DNA of 9,496 nt from MADRE2 sp964397015 (GTDB taxonomy: Bacteria > Desulfobacterota > Desulfobacteria > Desulfobacterales > Desulfobacteraceae): assembly GCA_964397015.1 (NCBI GenBank), contig CAYNHL010000136.1, positions 1 to 9,496 on the forward strand, given 5' to 3'. Made by a program: the position numbers and the translations under genes. Under the pieces are notes generated by a model. That model was not told the DNA's origin and searched no databases. It was given only the letters and a program-made list of their open reading frames with translations. Numbering within the stretch: the first letter of the stretch is position 1; each line of letters opens with the position of its first letter. Shown here one piece after another: positions 1-7,348 of the stretch.

Positions 1-6
1 TCCAAA

Positions 7-714
7 ATGTTTAAAAAAGCCAGGCAGAACAGGGTGTTTCAGGACGTGGTCGAGCAGATCCAGGATGCCATAATAGAAGGCCGGCTTGAACCCGGAAGCA
101 AGCTGCCGGCCGAACGTGAGCTCAAGGACATGTTCAACACCAGCAGGGGAACATTACGCGAAGCGTTGCGGGTTCTTGAACAAAAAGGGCTCATTGAAAT
201 CAAACTGGGAGTATCCGGCGGTGCCATTGTAAAAACAATCAGCGCAGATCCTATTGTCGAATCCCTGGCGCTTTTGATCAAATCACGCCAGGTCCCGCTT
301 GAAGACCTGTCTGAATTCCGGATCAAGCTTGAGGGCAGCCTTGCCGAACTGGCTGCCCTGCGGGCGACACATGACGATATCAATGAAATGAAAGACATCC
401 TGACCCGGGGAAGGACCTGCATTGACGAAGGAAACATCGAGGGTTTCCTGAAGGTGGACGAACAGCTTCATACCATGCTGGGACAAATATCCAGGAACTC
501 TGTTTTCCAGTTTGTCCAGCGGACCATCCATGAAAATATCCACCGGTACTACACCGAATACCTGCCTATGGATATCGAGGCCTGCCAGGAAAACCATGCG
601 GACTTCGAGATGATCATACAGGCCCTGGAAGACAAAAACGGTCCAAGGGCAGCTGAGCTGCTCATGGACCATGTCTTCAGGTTCAACCTGCGCATGCAGC
701 CGACACTGTCTTGA
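7..714 (+). CDS. GntR-family transcriptional regulator, FadR/FCD subfamily
   Basis: Predicted DNA-binding repressor or activator of 235 residues. An N-terminal winged helix-turn-helix covers about residues 10-78, with the typical GntR run LEPGSKLPAERELKDMF followed by TSRGTLREALRVLEQKGL, and a wing ending near GGAIV. A helical FCD ligand-binding domain fills about residues 85-230. D151 and H155 (spaced as in the FCD Asp-x3-His metal motif), with H197 and H222, are candidate metal ligands. Family members sense small organic acids or acyl compounds; the effector here cannot be told from sequence. Only six bases precede the ATG, so no ribosome site is visible, and the frame is open to the window edge. 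The length and start sequence are normal for the family, so the ATG is probably right. The gene converges on the mrp operon, 36 bp from the end of mrpG, and likely controls genes to its left or elsewhere, not mrp. Confidence 0.9.
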   Translation: MFKKARQNRVFQDVVEQIQDAIIEGRLEPGSKLPAERELKDMFNTSRGTLREALRVLEQKGLIEIKLGVSGGAIVKTISADPIVESLALLIKSRQVPLEDLSEFRIKLEGSLAELAALRATHDDINEMKDILTRGRTCIDEGNIEGFLKVDEQLHTMLGQISRNSVFQFVQRTIHENIHRYYTEYLPMDIEACQENHADFEMIIQALEDKNGPRAAELLMDHVFRFNLRMQPTLS

Positions 715-733
715 GGCATCGACTGCCGGACAG
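706..733. terminator. Imperfect stem-loop between the convergent regulator and mrpG genes
   Basis: CTGTC (706-710) pairs with GACAG (729-733), and inside it GGCA (715-718) pairs with TGCC (724-727) around a 5-nt loop. The structure spans the regulator stop codon (712-714). It sits where two convergent transcripts should end, but neither strand has a T-run right after it; the nearest plus-strand T-run is at 755-761. A weak or bidirectional terminator is possible, and so is chance. Confidence 0.2.
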
Positions 734-750
734 CACCAGGAAATACGATA

Positions 751-1092
751 CTATCTTTTTTTCTCTCGAGCCATATTCTCTTTAAGCTCATCCACCCAGG
801 TCCGGTCAGACAGGACTTCCCCGCTTCTATAGGAAACACGGGCTATCAGATGGGCAGCCACCGGTGCGGTAAACAGCAGCAGCGCAACTATGGTTATCGA
901 CCTGAGGGAAATTCCCAGCTGCTGGCTGACAACAGAATGGGCTGCTGCCAGAAGCCCGGCGCCGAGAGTTCCGGCCTTGGTTGCCGCATGCATGCGCATG
1001 AGGGGGTCCGGCAGGCGAACCACCCCAAGTGCGGCTACAAGACAGAAAAAACTGCCTGTCAAAAGCAGCAGGCCTGCAAAATATTCAATCAT
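751..1092 (-). CDS. mrpG: Mrp/Mnh cation:proton antiporter subunit G
   Basis: Small membrane subunit (113 residues) of the Mrp antiporter, which exports Na+ (sometimes K+) in exchange for protons at the inner membrane. The family signature is clear: GVVRLPDPLMRMHAATKAGTLG (residues 23-44, here written as two overlapping blocks GVVRLPDPLMRMHAATK and ATKAGTLG), then a third membrane segment ending TAPVAAHLIARVSYRSG. About three transmembrane segments precede a charged cytoplasmic tail. I chose the ATG at 1092 and not an in-frame ATG at 1134 because AAGGAGG lies 5 nt before it and the family begins this way. The start overlaps the end of mrpF by 8 bp. It is the last gene of the operon, and its TAG lies 36 bp from the convergent regulator. 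Confidence 0.93.
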   Translation of the reverse strand: MIEYFAGLLLLTGSFFCLVAALGVVRLPDPLMRMHAATKAGTLGAGLLAAAHSVVSQQLGISLRSITIVALLLFTAPVAAHLIARVSYRSGEVLSDRTWVDELKENMAREKKR

Positions 1093-1426
1093 TGGGGCCT
1101 CCTTTCCGGGATTCTGCTTCTTGATCACCGGCACTTCGTGATTTATACCGGCCTTTTTTATGGATGAAACGAACCAGGGCGACAGTCCCCAGAAAAGCTA
1201 TACAGGCATAGGCGATGGCAACATCCAGATAAGTGGTATGCATCGAGTACAGGGAAAGAACCACCAGAAAAGCGACCACCAGAACAGACAAGAGATCCAG
1301 GGCTATGACCCTATCCGCCGCAGTAGGTCCTTTTGCCAGCCGCCAGAGAACCATGGCCATGGCAATAAGCAGCATGCCTGAAGAAACCTGAGCGGCAACA
1401 GATAAAAACATTCCGTGTTCTGTCAT
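1085..1426 (-). CDS. mrpF: Mrp/Mnh cation:proton antiporter subunit F
   Basis: Membrane subunit of 113 residues with three predicted transmembrane segments (about 8-30, 38-60 and 66-88). The conserved MrpF core GPTAADRVIALDLL (residues 33-46) is present, with D38, R39 and D44 at the usual positions. MrpF works only as part of the full Mrp complex and is needed for its assembly and antiport. The start overlaps the mrpE stop as ATGA (1426-1423), with GAGGTGAT upstream as ribosome site. After residue 88 a hydrophilic tail of about 25 residues, rich in K, R, S, E and D, makes the protein longer than the roughly 90 residues common in the family. The tail overlaps the ribosome site and start of mrpG, so it may persist partly because of that overlap. 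Confidence 0.92.
   Translation of the reverse strand: MTEHGMFLSVAAQVSSGMLLIAMAMVLWRLAKGPTAADRVIALDLLSVLVVAFLVVLSLYSMHTTYLDVAIAYACIAFLGTVALVRFIHKKGRYKSRSAGDQEAESRKGGPND
1098..1104 (-). promoter_or_regulatory. Ribosome-binding site of mrpG
   Basis: The minus strand reads AAGGAGG, 5 nt before the ATG at 1092. It lies inside the 3' end of mrpF and settles the mrpG start in favour of 1092 over the upstream ATG at 1134. Confidence 0.75.
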
Positions 1427-1899
1427 GAGCGCATCACCTCCAGGATCCTTTTTTCAAGACCATTTTTGATATCATCCCTTGCTTTGTCCACATCTGAAAG
1501 AAACATGACATGCACAAAAAGAGTTTTCTGATCTTCAGAAAGATCCACACTCAGAGTGCCCGGGGTTAAGGACAGCAGATTGGCCACGATGAAAATCTCC
1601 AGGTCTGTTTCAGCTGCCAGGGGAACCCCTATAATGCCAGGACTGTTTAAATCCCGGGGGGTGATGACATCCCAAAGAACCCTTAGATTGGAAATCAGCA
1701 GCTGCCGGATAAAATAAAAAGCCAGGTTCAAGGCTCTGGGCAGTTTTTTAAAATACCCTGAATCAGGATAAAGAGGGCTGGAAACAAAAAGTATTATGTA
1801 TCCTATGGCAAATCCTGCCAGGAAAACAACAATACTTCCACTTCCCGCCAAAAGTGCGAACACTGCGGCAAAAAATATATTCAATATAAACAGCGGCAT
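1423..1899 (-). CDS. mrpE: Mrp/Mnh cation:proton antiporter subunit E
   Basis: Subunit of 158 residues, the usual size for MrpE. Two N-terminal hydrophobic segments (about 3-40), a third membrane-associated stretch (about 57-76) and a C-terminal soluble domain are visible. The family motif NLLSLTPGTLSVDLSED (residues 107-123) is followed by LFVHVMF. I start at 1899, where the product begins MPLFILNIFF. The open frame runs further back to 2046, but that extension is a non-membrane, glycine-rich shadow of the mrpD 3' end. The start overlaps the mrpD stop as TGATG (1901-1897), with a G-rich ribosome site (GGGGGTGG) just upstream. The subunit is structural in the Mrp complex and is thought to support its assembly and stability. 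Confidence 0.92.
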   Translation of the reverse strand: MPLFILNIFFAAVFALLAGSGSIVVFLAGFAIGYIILFVSSPLYPDSGYFKKLPRALNLAFYFIRQLLISNLRVLWDVITPRDLNSPGIIGVPLAAETDLEIFIVANLLSLTPGTLSVDLSEDQKTLFVHVMFLSDVDKARDDIKNGLEKRILEVMRS

Positions 1900-3392
1900 C
1901 AGCCACCCCCCAGCACAGCAGATATGTAGGAAGCCGGATTCATGAGCTGTTCTCCGGCTGCCAGGGCCACCCTTAGAACCGGTTCCATCAGCAGTCCCAA
2001 AAGGACTGTAAGCAGGGCCAGGCAAAGAATCGGCGCCAGCATCCATGTGGACAACCGGAGCGGTTGAAGATTCTCAAATCCGGCATGCCGGGGTGCTTTC
2101 CAGAAAGCTTCAGACCAGATCTTGATCATTGAAAAAACGGTCATAAGCCCGACAGTCGCTGCAATGGCAGCTAAAAAATAATGCCGGCTTTCGATACAGG
2201 CATAAATTATCAGCAGCTTGGCCCAGAAACCTGACAAAGGAGGAAAGCCGGCCAGGGAAAAAGCGGGGATAAAAAAACCAAGGGAAAGCAGCCTTTGACT
2301 TTTATACAATCCCCCGATCCTTGTCAGGTCAAACGAACCTGCCGCATTGTAGATAAGCCCGCTGACCAGAAAAAGATTGGTTTTGACGACAATATGGTGA
2401 ATCAGGTACACCATCGTGCCGGCCAGGGCCAGTGGAGTAAACAGAGATAGCCCCAGAATCATGTACCCCACCTGGCTTATAATATGAAACGACAGAATGC
2501 GCCGGATTTCCATCTGGGATGCGGCTGAAACAACCCCTGATATCATGGTCAATGCCGCCAGCACCATCAAAATGGTATGTGTGACATGGATACTGCCGAT
2601 AAACACAAGGGTGAACATGCGTATCAGGGCATAAACCCCGACTTTGGTAAGCATGCCGGCAAAAAAGGCAGACACGGAGACCGGCAGGGTATGATATGAG
2701 GCCGGCAGCCAGAAGAAAAGAGGAAACAACGCGGCTTTAATGCCAAACGCCATCATCAGCATAAGGGACAGGCCATTGACAAGTGCCATGTTTTCCACCT
2801 GCGCAATCCGGCCATGCAGGTCTGCCATGTTCAAGGTTCCGGTGAGCCCGTATATCAAACCGATAACCGTGAGCAAAAACATGGTGGCCAGAATGTTCAT
2901 GGTGACATATTTTACCGCACCGGTCAGCACGCCGGCTGGATTTCCCATGACCATCAGGCCGAAAGACGCAATGATCATCACTTCGAACCAGACATAAAGA
3001 TTGAACAGATCACCGGTCAAAAAAGCCCCGCATATTGCCGCGGTAAGAAACTGCAGGAATGGATAGAAGCCTGATTTTACCTGGCGGGTGCTGATATCTT
3101 TTATGGCATATACCAGGACCGCTGCATGGATCACTGTAGTGACCAGTACCATTGATGCGCTCAGGTAATCCGCCACCAGGCAGATGCCGGCAGGTGCCGG
3201 CCAGTTCCCGACCCACATGACAAGGACCCCGTGATTCAAGACAGAGACCATGAGCAGAATGCTGACAATAAAATGAACCAGTGCGCCAATAATGGCAACC
3301 ATTCCCGCCTTTTGGTCGTTGAGTCTGAAAAACACACCGATAACGCCGAAAACCATGGGGAAAAGGATTGAAAAGGTGAGCAGCGATGTCAT
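1899..3392 (-). CDS. mrpD: Mrp/Mnh cation:proton antiporter subunit D (antiporter-like, NuoN/NuoM type)
   Basis: Large polytopic membrane protein of 497 residues in the proton-antiporter superfamily shared with complex I subunits NuoL/M/N. The core is about residues 100-400. Key acid and base residues are in place: E137 in NLYVWFEVM on the presumed fifth helix, K219 in FGIKAALFPLFFWLP on the presumed seventh helix, H234 just after, and K250 in GMLTKVGVYALIR. Such a Glu/Lys pair is required for ion and proton movement in Mrp and complex I. Start ATG at 3392 overlaps the mrpC stop as ATGA; AGGGGA lies upstream as ribosome site. MrpD and MrpA are the two antiporter-like subunits of the complex. 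No truncation or frameshift is seen. Confidence 0.96.
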   Translation of the reverse strand: MTSLLTFSILFPMVFGVIGVFFRLNDQKAGMVAIIGALVHFIVSILLMVSVLNHGVLVMWVGNWPAPAGICLVADYLSASMVLVTTVIHAAVLVYAIKDISTRQVKSGFYPFLQFLTAAICGAFLTGDLFNLYVWFEVMIIASFGLMVMGNPAGVLTGAVKYVTMNILATMFLLTVIGLIYGLTGTLNMADLHGRIAQVENMALVNGLSLMLMMAFGIKAALFPLFFWLPASYHTLPVSVSAFFAGMLTKVGVYALIRMFTLVFIGSIHVTHTILMVLAALTMISGVVSAASQMEIRRILSFHIISQVGYMILGLSLFTPLALAGTMVYLIHHIVVKTNLFLVSGLIYNAAGSFDLTRIGGLYKSQRLLSLGFFIPAFSLAGFPPLSGFWAKLLIIYACIESRHYFLAAIAATVGLMTVFSMIKIWSEAFWKAPRHAGFENLQPLRLSTWMLAPILCLALLTVLLGLLMEPVLRVALAAGEQLMNPASYISAVLGGG

Positions 3393-3802
3393 GACCAGTC
3401 CCCTTGCTCCCTTTTTGATGTTGATTCGTCTGTCCGGGTCGTGTCGGCTTCGGGCAGCTCTGACAAAAAAGGTTCTCTATCTGCATCGAGATCATGGGTC
3501 TGGTCATAGGTCCGGTACAAAAGAATCATAAAAAAAGCGGTCATGGCGAACCCGATGACGATAGCTGTCAGAATCAAAGCCTGGGGCAGTGCATTGGCTG
3601 CGTTCACAGTAAGTACTTCTTGCCCTGGTTCTATCAGAGGTGGATCCTTGTAACCAAGACGTCCGGCTGTAAAAATAAGAAGGTTTATGGCATTTCCCAT
3701 GAGCGTCAGGCCGAAAACAAACTTCACAAGCACACCGGAAAGCATGAGGTAAAGTGCCGCAGCTGACATCAGGCCAACAACCATAGCAAGAAGTGATTCC
3801 AT
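3389..3802 (-). CDS. mrpC: Mrp/Mnh cation:proton antiporter subunit C (NuoK-like)
   Basis: Membrane subunit of 137 residues, homologous to complex I NuoK. Three transmembrane segments are visible (about 4-24, 27-47 and 73-96). The signature GLTLMGNAINLLIF (31-44) and LPQALILTAIVIG (72-84), including Q74, is clear. I chose ATG 3802 because GGAGGA lies 8 nt upstream and the product then begins MESLLAMVVG like its relatives; the longer frame from 3874 only adds a shadow of mrpB. Two oddities: the segment before LPQAL reads AANA where relatives commonly have Asp-Pro, and a charged hydrophilic tail of about 40 residues follows the last membrane segment, making the protein longer than the roughly 113 residues of classical MrpC. 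The start lies 1 nt past the mrpB stop; the end overlaps mrpD. Confidence 0.93.
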   Translation of the reverse strand: MESLLAMVVGLMSAAALYLMLSGVLVKFVFGLTLMGNAINLLIFTAGRLGYKDPPLIEPGQEVLTVNAANALPQALILTAIVIGFAMTAFFMILLYRTYDQTHDLDADREPFLSELPEADTTRTDESTSKREQGDWS

Positions 3803-3803
3803 T

Positions 3804-4202
3804 TCAGTTTTCCTCCAGGGCAAGCAGAAGGGCCAGGACAGCGCCCAGCACAGATAAATATACCCCGATGTCAAAGAGCAGGGGCGTACCCACCGAAACA
3901 GTATCCATTTGCCACCAGATCCCGGTCAAAAAAGGCCTCCCCGAGAAAACAGCCGGCAGCCCGGCCCCTATGGCAACGATAATGCCCGTCGCTGAAATGG
4001 TCGAGGGACGAACTCGAACTGCCTTTCGAAGCTTTGCCGGGCCTTCCGTAATGACGAACAGCGCAAAGGCGGTACCGGTTACCAGTGCGGCGGAAAATCC
4101 ACCGCCGGGCTCATGATGTCCCCGCAAAAGAAGATAAACGGCAAAAACCATCATCAATCCCACCATCAGGCGTGTGGCTGTTTTTAAAATAAGTGACTGC
4201 AT
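3804..4202 (-). CDS. mrpB: Mrp/Mnh cation:proton antiporter subunit B
   Basis: Membrane subunit of 132 residues with about four transmembrane segments. The MrpB signature GHHEPGGGFSAALV (residues 28-41) is present, with the conserved proline P32, and a second conserved block GTPLLFDIGVYLSVLG (105-120) lies near the C-terminus. MrpB is part of the hetero-oligomeric antiporter and sits against the C-terminal part of MrpA. The ATG (4202) directly abuts the mrpA TAG (4205-4203) with no gap, and AAAGGAA about 8 nt upstream serves as ribosome site. Length is slightly below the roughly 140 residues of Firmicutes homologues, with no missing motif. Confidence 0.94.
   Translation of the reverse strand: MQSLILKTATRLMVGLMMVFAVYLLLRGHHEPGGGFSAALVTGTAFALFVITEGPAKLRKAVRVRPSTISATGIIVAIGAGLPAVFSGRPFLTGIWWQMDTVSVGTPLLFDIGVYLSVLGAVLALLLALEEN
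3811..3816 (-). promoter_or_regulatory. Ribosome-binding site of mrpC
   Basis: The minus strand reads GGAGGA, 8 nt before the ATG at 3802. It lies in the last codons of mrpB and fixes the mrpC start at 3802 and not at 3874. Confidence 0.7.
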
Positions 4203-6467
4203 CTATTGTGTTCCTTTCTGTCGAAGCAGGGATACGCCTGCCCAGACCGCCAGGACAACCACACAGATTTCACCCAGGGTATCGAGGCTTCTGAAATCCA
4301 CCAGTATCACGTTGACAATATTGCGGCCATGGGCTGCGATATAACTGTTGGCTTCAAAAAAAGCCGTCAGGCTCCGATCCAGGGGTACCGGCAAAAGTCC
4401 CATCAGGAAAGTGGTTATCAAAAGGCCGGCGCCCAGTGAGAGGCAGACGTCCAGGAATCTGCGTGAGCGGCTCCGCTTTACGGCCGCATCAATGGCTGGA
4501 AGCCGCAGCAGAATCATGGAAACAATGACAATGGTCAGGGTTTCTACAAGCAACTGGGTCAAAGCGATATCCGGTGCACCAGAAACCAGAAAAATCAATG
4601 CCACTCCTGCCCCGACCGCTCCGAGCCCGCCAATGGCAGCCAGTCGCTGCCGGGCGGTGACCACCACACCGGTGGCCGCAAGTATAAAGGTGCAAAGTGC
4701 CAGGGCGAGCAGATTCCCATTAATTTCCGGAAAAATCAGAACAGACGAGGCATGGCTGACCCAGGGCCCTGCCGATACAATCACGACGGCAGCGAGTATG
4801 ACAGCCAGGTAGGTGTGCAGGGAACCTGTCTGAGTGTTTGCCGTAAAAAGGCTCCCAGCCTTGACAAAGCCATCCAGGGTCCCCTGGTAAATTGCTGGCG
4901 TCGTGATCCAGAGCCGGTCAAGAACTGTGCACAACCGTTTCCGCAGTACGATACGGAATCGATACAGCACCATACCAAGGGCCAGGGTAATCATACTCAA
5001 CAAAAGCGGCATGTTGAATCCATGGAAAAAAGCCAGGCGGATTTCTTCACGGGATGGATGAAGGGCAAAAACAGCCGGCTGGATTAAATTGGCGGAAACC
5101 CATTCGGGGGTTATGCCGAAAATTACCCCTATGCCGCCCATGATGGCAGGCCCAAGCCGCATGGTCCAGGGAACTTCTTTTACATTCATGGTTTCCAGCG
5201 TCCGCAGCCCCAGGAAAGGTGTTATGAAAAGAATGGCAGCCACCGCTGTCATCAAGGCATTGGCCAGAAGGACGGCCAGGGTGGCAAAAACCGGGAACAT
5301 GTCTCCTGAAAGCACTCCTTCGTACATGATTTCCTTTCCGATAAACCCGAAAAACAGGGGAAATCCGGCCATGGACAGGGTGGCGGCAGCCACGGCCAGG
5401 GCTGTCAGGGGCATGGGAAGCAAAAGTCCCCCAAGATGCCGAAGGTCCCTGGTACCGGCCTGGTGATCGATACTTCCCGCAGCAAGGAACAAGGATGCCT
5501 TGTACAAGGCATGCACCATCAAAAATGTCGTGGCGGCCGTAAGGGATGCCGCAGACTGACCTCCGAGAAGCAATGTCAGGATACCCAGGCCCATCAGGGT
5601 CGTATAGGCCAGGATACGTTTGAGATCACAGGGAGCCAGTGCCTGCACTGCACCCCACAGCGCCGTGCACCCGCCAATGACCACAAGGCTTCCCATCCAG
5701 ATGGAGGTGCCGCCCAGAAGGGGATGAAAACGCATGAGCAGATAAATTCCCGCTTTTACCATGGTGGCGGCATGCAGAAATGCGCTTATGGGAGTAGGTG
5801 CACTCATGGCATTGGGAAGCCAGAAATGAAAAGGCACCTGGGCTGACTTGGTCATTGCGGCAACCAGAACGCATGAAAAAATCGGAAGATACAGGGCGTG
5901 ATTCCGGATACTGTCCCCGGATGCCGGCCACTGGCTGAGTATCATTGTGCCCCCGGCCGATTTTAACAGCAGTATCCCGACCAGCAGGACAATACCGCCG
6001 GCACCGGTGACCAGGATAGCCTGGCGGGCATTGTTCCTGGCCTCAGTATTTTCATGGTCAAAACCGATTAGCAGGTAGGATATGAGGGTGGTGGCCTCCC
6101 AGAAAATAAAAAGCAGCAGCAGGTTATCGGCGGTGACAAGGCCGAGCATGGCTATCATGAATCCATGCAGGTAGAAAAAAAACCTGCCGATATAAGGCTT
6201 GTGCACCATATAACTGGAGGCATAAAGGCTTACGAAAAAGCCGGCCAGGGTAATGATTAAACAGAACAAAAGGCTGAGCCCGTCCAGGCGGAACCGCAGA
6301 GAAATATCCAGACTGGGAACCCACGCCCACTCAGCCAGGAAAACCTCCCCTTTGATTACAAAAGGCCAGGCAATGCAGAACAGTACAAACAGTACAAGCG
6401 GCAGTACACTGGAATACAATCCGCCCCGGCAGCAATCAGGGACCTTTTCAATGGTCAAAGACTCCAT
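4203..6467 (-). CDS. mrpA: Mrp/Mnh cation:proton antiporter subunit A, full length (NuoL-like plus MbhD/MbhE-like C-terminus)
   Basis: Largest Mrp subunit, 754 residues, entirely polytopic. Residues about 55-110 form the NuoL-type N-terminal block (RLDGLSLLFCL). The antiporter core runs about 115-420, with E124 in FWEATTLISYLLIGFD, K207 in AAMTKSAQVPFHFWLP, H232 in FLHAATMVKAG, K238, and K323 in HALYKASLFL. The C-terminal third carries the extra modules that distinguish MrpA from NuoL: SGAPDIALTQLLVETLT (629-645, DUF4040/MbhD-like) and NVILVDFRSLDTLGEICVV (719-737, MbhE-like). Full length and intact motifs indicate an active protein. The ATG lies 8 nt after the usp stop, with no convincing Shine-Dalgarno sequence between or before, so translation probably depends on ribosomes finishing usp. 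A start a few codons further in is possible, as the first 16 residues are not diagnostic. Confidence 0.95.
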   Translation of the reverse strand: MESLTIEKVPDCCRGGLYSSVLPLVLFVLFCIAWPFVIKGEVFLAEWAWVPSLDISLRFRLDGLSLLFCLIITLAGFFVSLYASSYMVHKPYIGRFFFYLHGFMIAMLGLVTADNLLLLFIFWEATTLISYLLIGFDHENTEARNNARQAILVTGAGGIVLLVGILLLKSAGGTMILSQWPASGDSIRNHALYLPIFSCVLVAAMTKSAQVPFHFWLPNAMSAPTPISAFLHAATMVKAGIYLLMRFHPLLGGTSIWMGSLVVIGGCTALWGAVQALAPCDLKRILAYTTLMGLGILTLLLGGQSAASLTAATTFLMVHALYKASLFLAAGSIDHQAGTRDLRHLGGLLLPMPLTALAVAAATLSMAGFPLFFGFIGKEIMYEGVLSGDMFPVFATLAVLLANALMTAVAAILFITPFLGLRTLETMNVKEVPWTMRLGPAIMGGIGVIFGITPEWVSANLIQPAVFALHPSREEIRLAFFHGFNMPLLLSMITLALGMVLYRFRIVLRKRLCTVLDRLWITTPAIYQGTLDGFVKAGSLFTANTQTGSLHTYLAVILAAVVIVSAGPWVSHASSVLIFPEINGNLLALALCTFILAATGVVVTARQRLAAIGGLGAVGAGVALIFLVSGAPDIALTQLLVETLTIVIVSMILLRLPAIDAAVKRSRSRRFLDVCLSLGAGLLITTFLMGLLPVPLDRSLTAFFEANSYIAAHGRNIVNVILVDFRSLDTLGEICVVVLAVWAGVSLLRQKGTQ

Positions 6468-6475
6468 TGGCGGCT

Positions 6476-7306
6476 TTACCGGGAAAGGAACAAGGGAATA
6501 TCCGCCGAATGAATGACCTCCAATACGGTATCGCCCAGCAGGCTCCGCTTGATAATGTTCTGAGAACTGTTACCCATTACGATCAAATCCGCATTGTGTT
6601 CATGTGCATAGGTCAAAAGATCGGAACGCGGACTGCCCTCCTTAAACTCTGTTTCCACCTCAAAACCGTAAGCCCGGCAGAAATCAGCCGCCTTGTCCAG
6701 AAGGAACGGGTCGTTTTCTTTACTGGACTTGAAATGAACAATACGGAGCCGTACTCCGGGCCATGGATTCATGCAGACAAAATCGCGGATCGACCGGGCT
6801 GACTCCATGGATCCGCTTAGAGCCATGAGTACGTTATTGACAGGCCTGTAATTCTCGGCAACTGCCAGAATCGGGCGGACACCCTGGCGCAGAAGCCGGA
6901 TAATGGCTTTTTCCGGGTCAGTGACAAATCCATATTCGAAAATGCTCCTGAGTCCGAAAACAGTCAGGTTATTGAACCGGGCCTCTGAAATCATGGCATC
7001 AAAGGTATCCCCCTCTTCGTACTGGATTCTTCTACAGACAACTTTCTGCTTGCTGCAATGTTCCTTGAACAGCTTGATGGCATGCTCAGTACCTTCCCGG
7101 GTCACCTTGATTTTTTTTTCACGCATCCTCTGTGCATAGGCATCTGCCCCTGCAGGTACCGGTCCCACTTTATCAAGTTTGCGGGTGTCTACAATTGTTA
7201 CACCGGTCAACTGGGCCTGGTGCATATCACCCAGCTCAGTTGCCCATCGGGTTGCCGTTGATGTGAATGGCGTCCCGCCCAGCCCAACCAGAATTCTTTT
7301 AATCAT
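6476..7306 (-). CDS. Universal stress protein with two tandem Usp domains
   Basis: Soluble cytoplasmic protein of 276 residues made of two Usp repeats (about 1-150 and 155-276). The first opens MIKRILVGLGGTPFTSTATRW, the typical first strand and loop; the second ends DLIVMGNSSQNIIKRSLLG. The ATP-binding signature G-x2-G-x9-G-S/T is degenerate: in domain 2 it reads G245-N-S-S248 then nine residues then G258-D259, so the second Gly and the final Ser/Thr are changed; in domain 1 (FGLRSIFEYGF) it is weaker still. Nucleotide binding therefore cannot be assumed. Start at 7306 has GGGAGA a few nt upstream. The gene is the first of the transcript and ends 8 nt before mrpA, so it is expressed with the antiporter. 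Usp domains elsewhere regulate ion transporters (KdpD, some CPA-type antiporters), so a role in setting Mrp activity is a reasonable inference, not shown. Confidence 0.9.
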   Translation of the reverse strand: MIKRILVGLGGTPFTSTATRWATELGDMHQAQLTGVTIVDTRKLDKVGPVPAGADAYAQRMREKKIKVTREGTEHAIKLFKEHCSKQKVVCRRIQYEEGDTFDAMISEARFNNLTVFGLRSIFEYGFVTDPEKAIIRLLRQGVRPILAVAENYRPVNNVLMALSGSMESARSIRDFVCMNPWPGVRLRIVHFKSSKENDPFLLDKAADFCRAYGFEVETEFKEGSPRSDLLTYAHEHNADLIVMGNSSQNIIKRSLLGDTVLEVIHSADIPLFLSR

Positions 7307-7348
7307 GATTCTCTCCCTTGTGTGACAGATTCAATCATATATAAAAGA

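Noticed and set aside
752..761. T-run as a plus-strand terminator for the GntR regulator
   Set aside because: No stem directly precedes it; the stem-loop at 706-733 ends about 20 nt earlier. The run is the Lys/Arg codons at the end of mrpG read on the other strand.
1900..2046. An N-terminal extension of mrpE to an ATG at 2046
   Set aside because: The extra 49 residues are hydrophilic and overlap the mrpD C-terminus in another frame. The ATG at 1899 has a ribosome site and gives the normal MrpE length.
3803..3874. An N-terminal extension of mrpC to an ATG at 3874
   Set aside because: It lies within mrpB. The ATG at 3802, preceded by GGAGGA, matches the family start.
5089..5846. Long plus-strand frames within mrpA (5089-5466 and 5436-5846)
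   Set aside because: They mirror the codons of a well-conserved MrpA and show no ribosome site or family motif; they are shadows.
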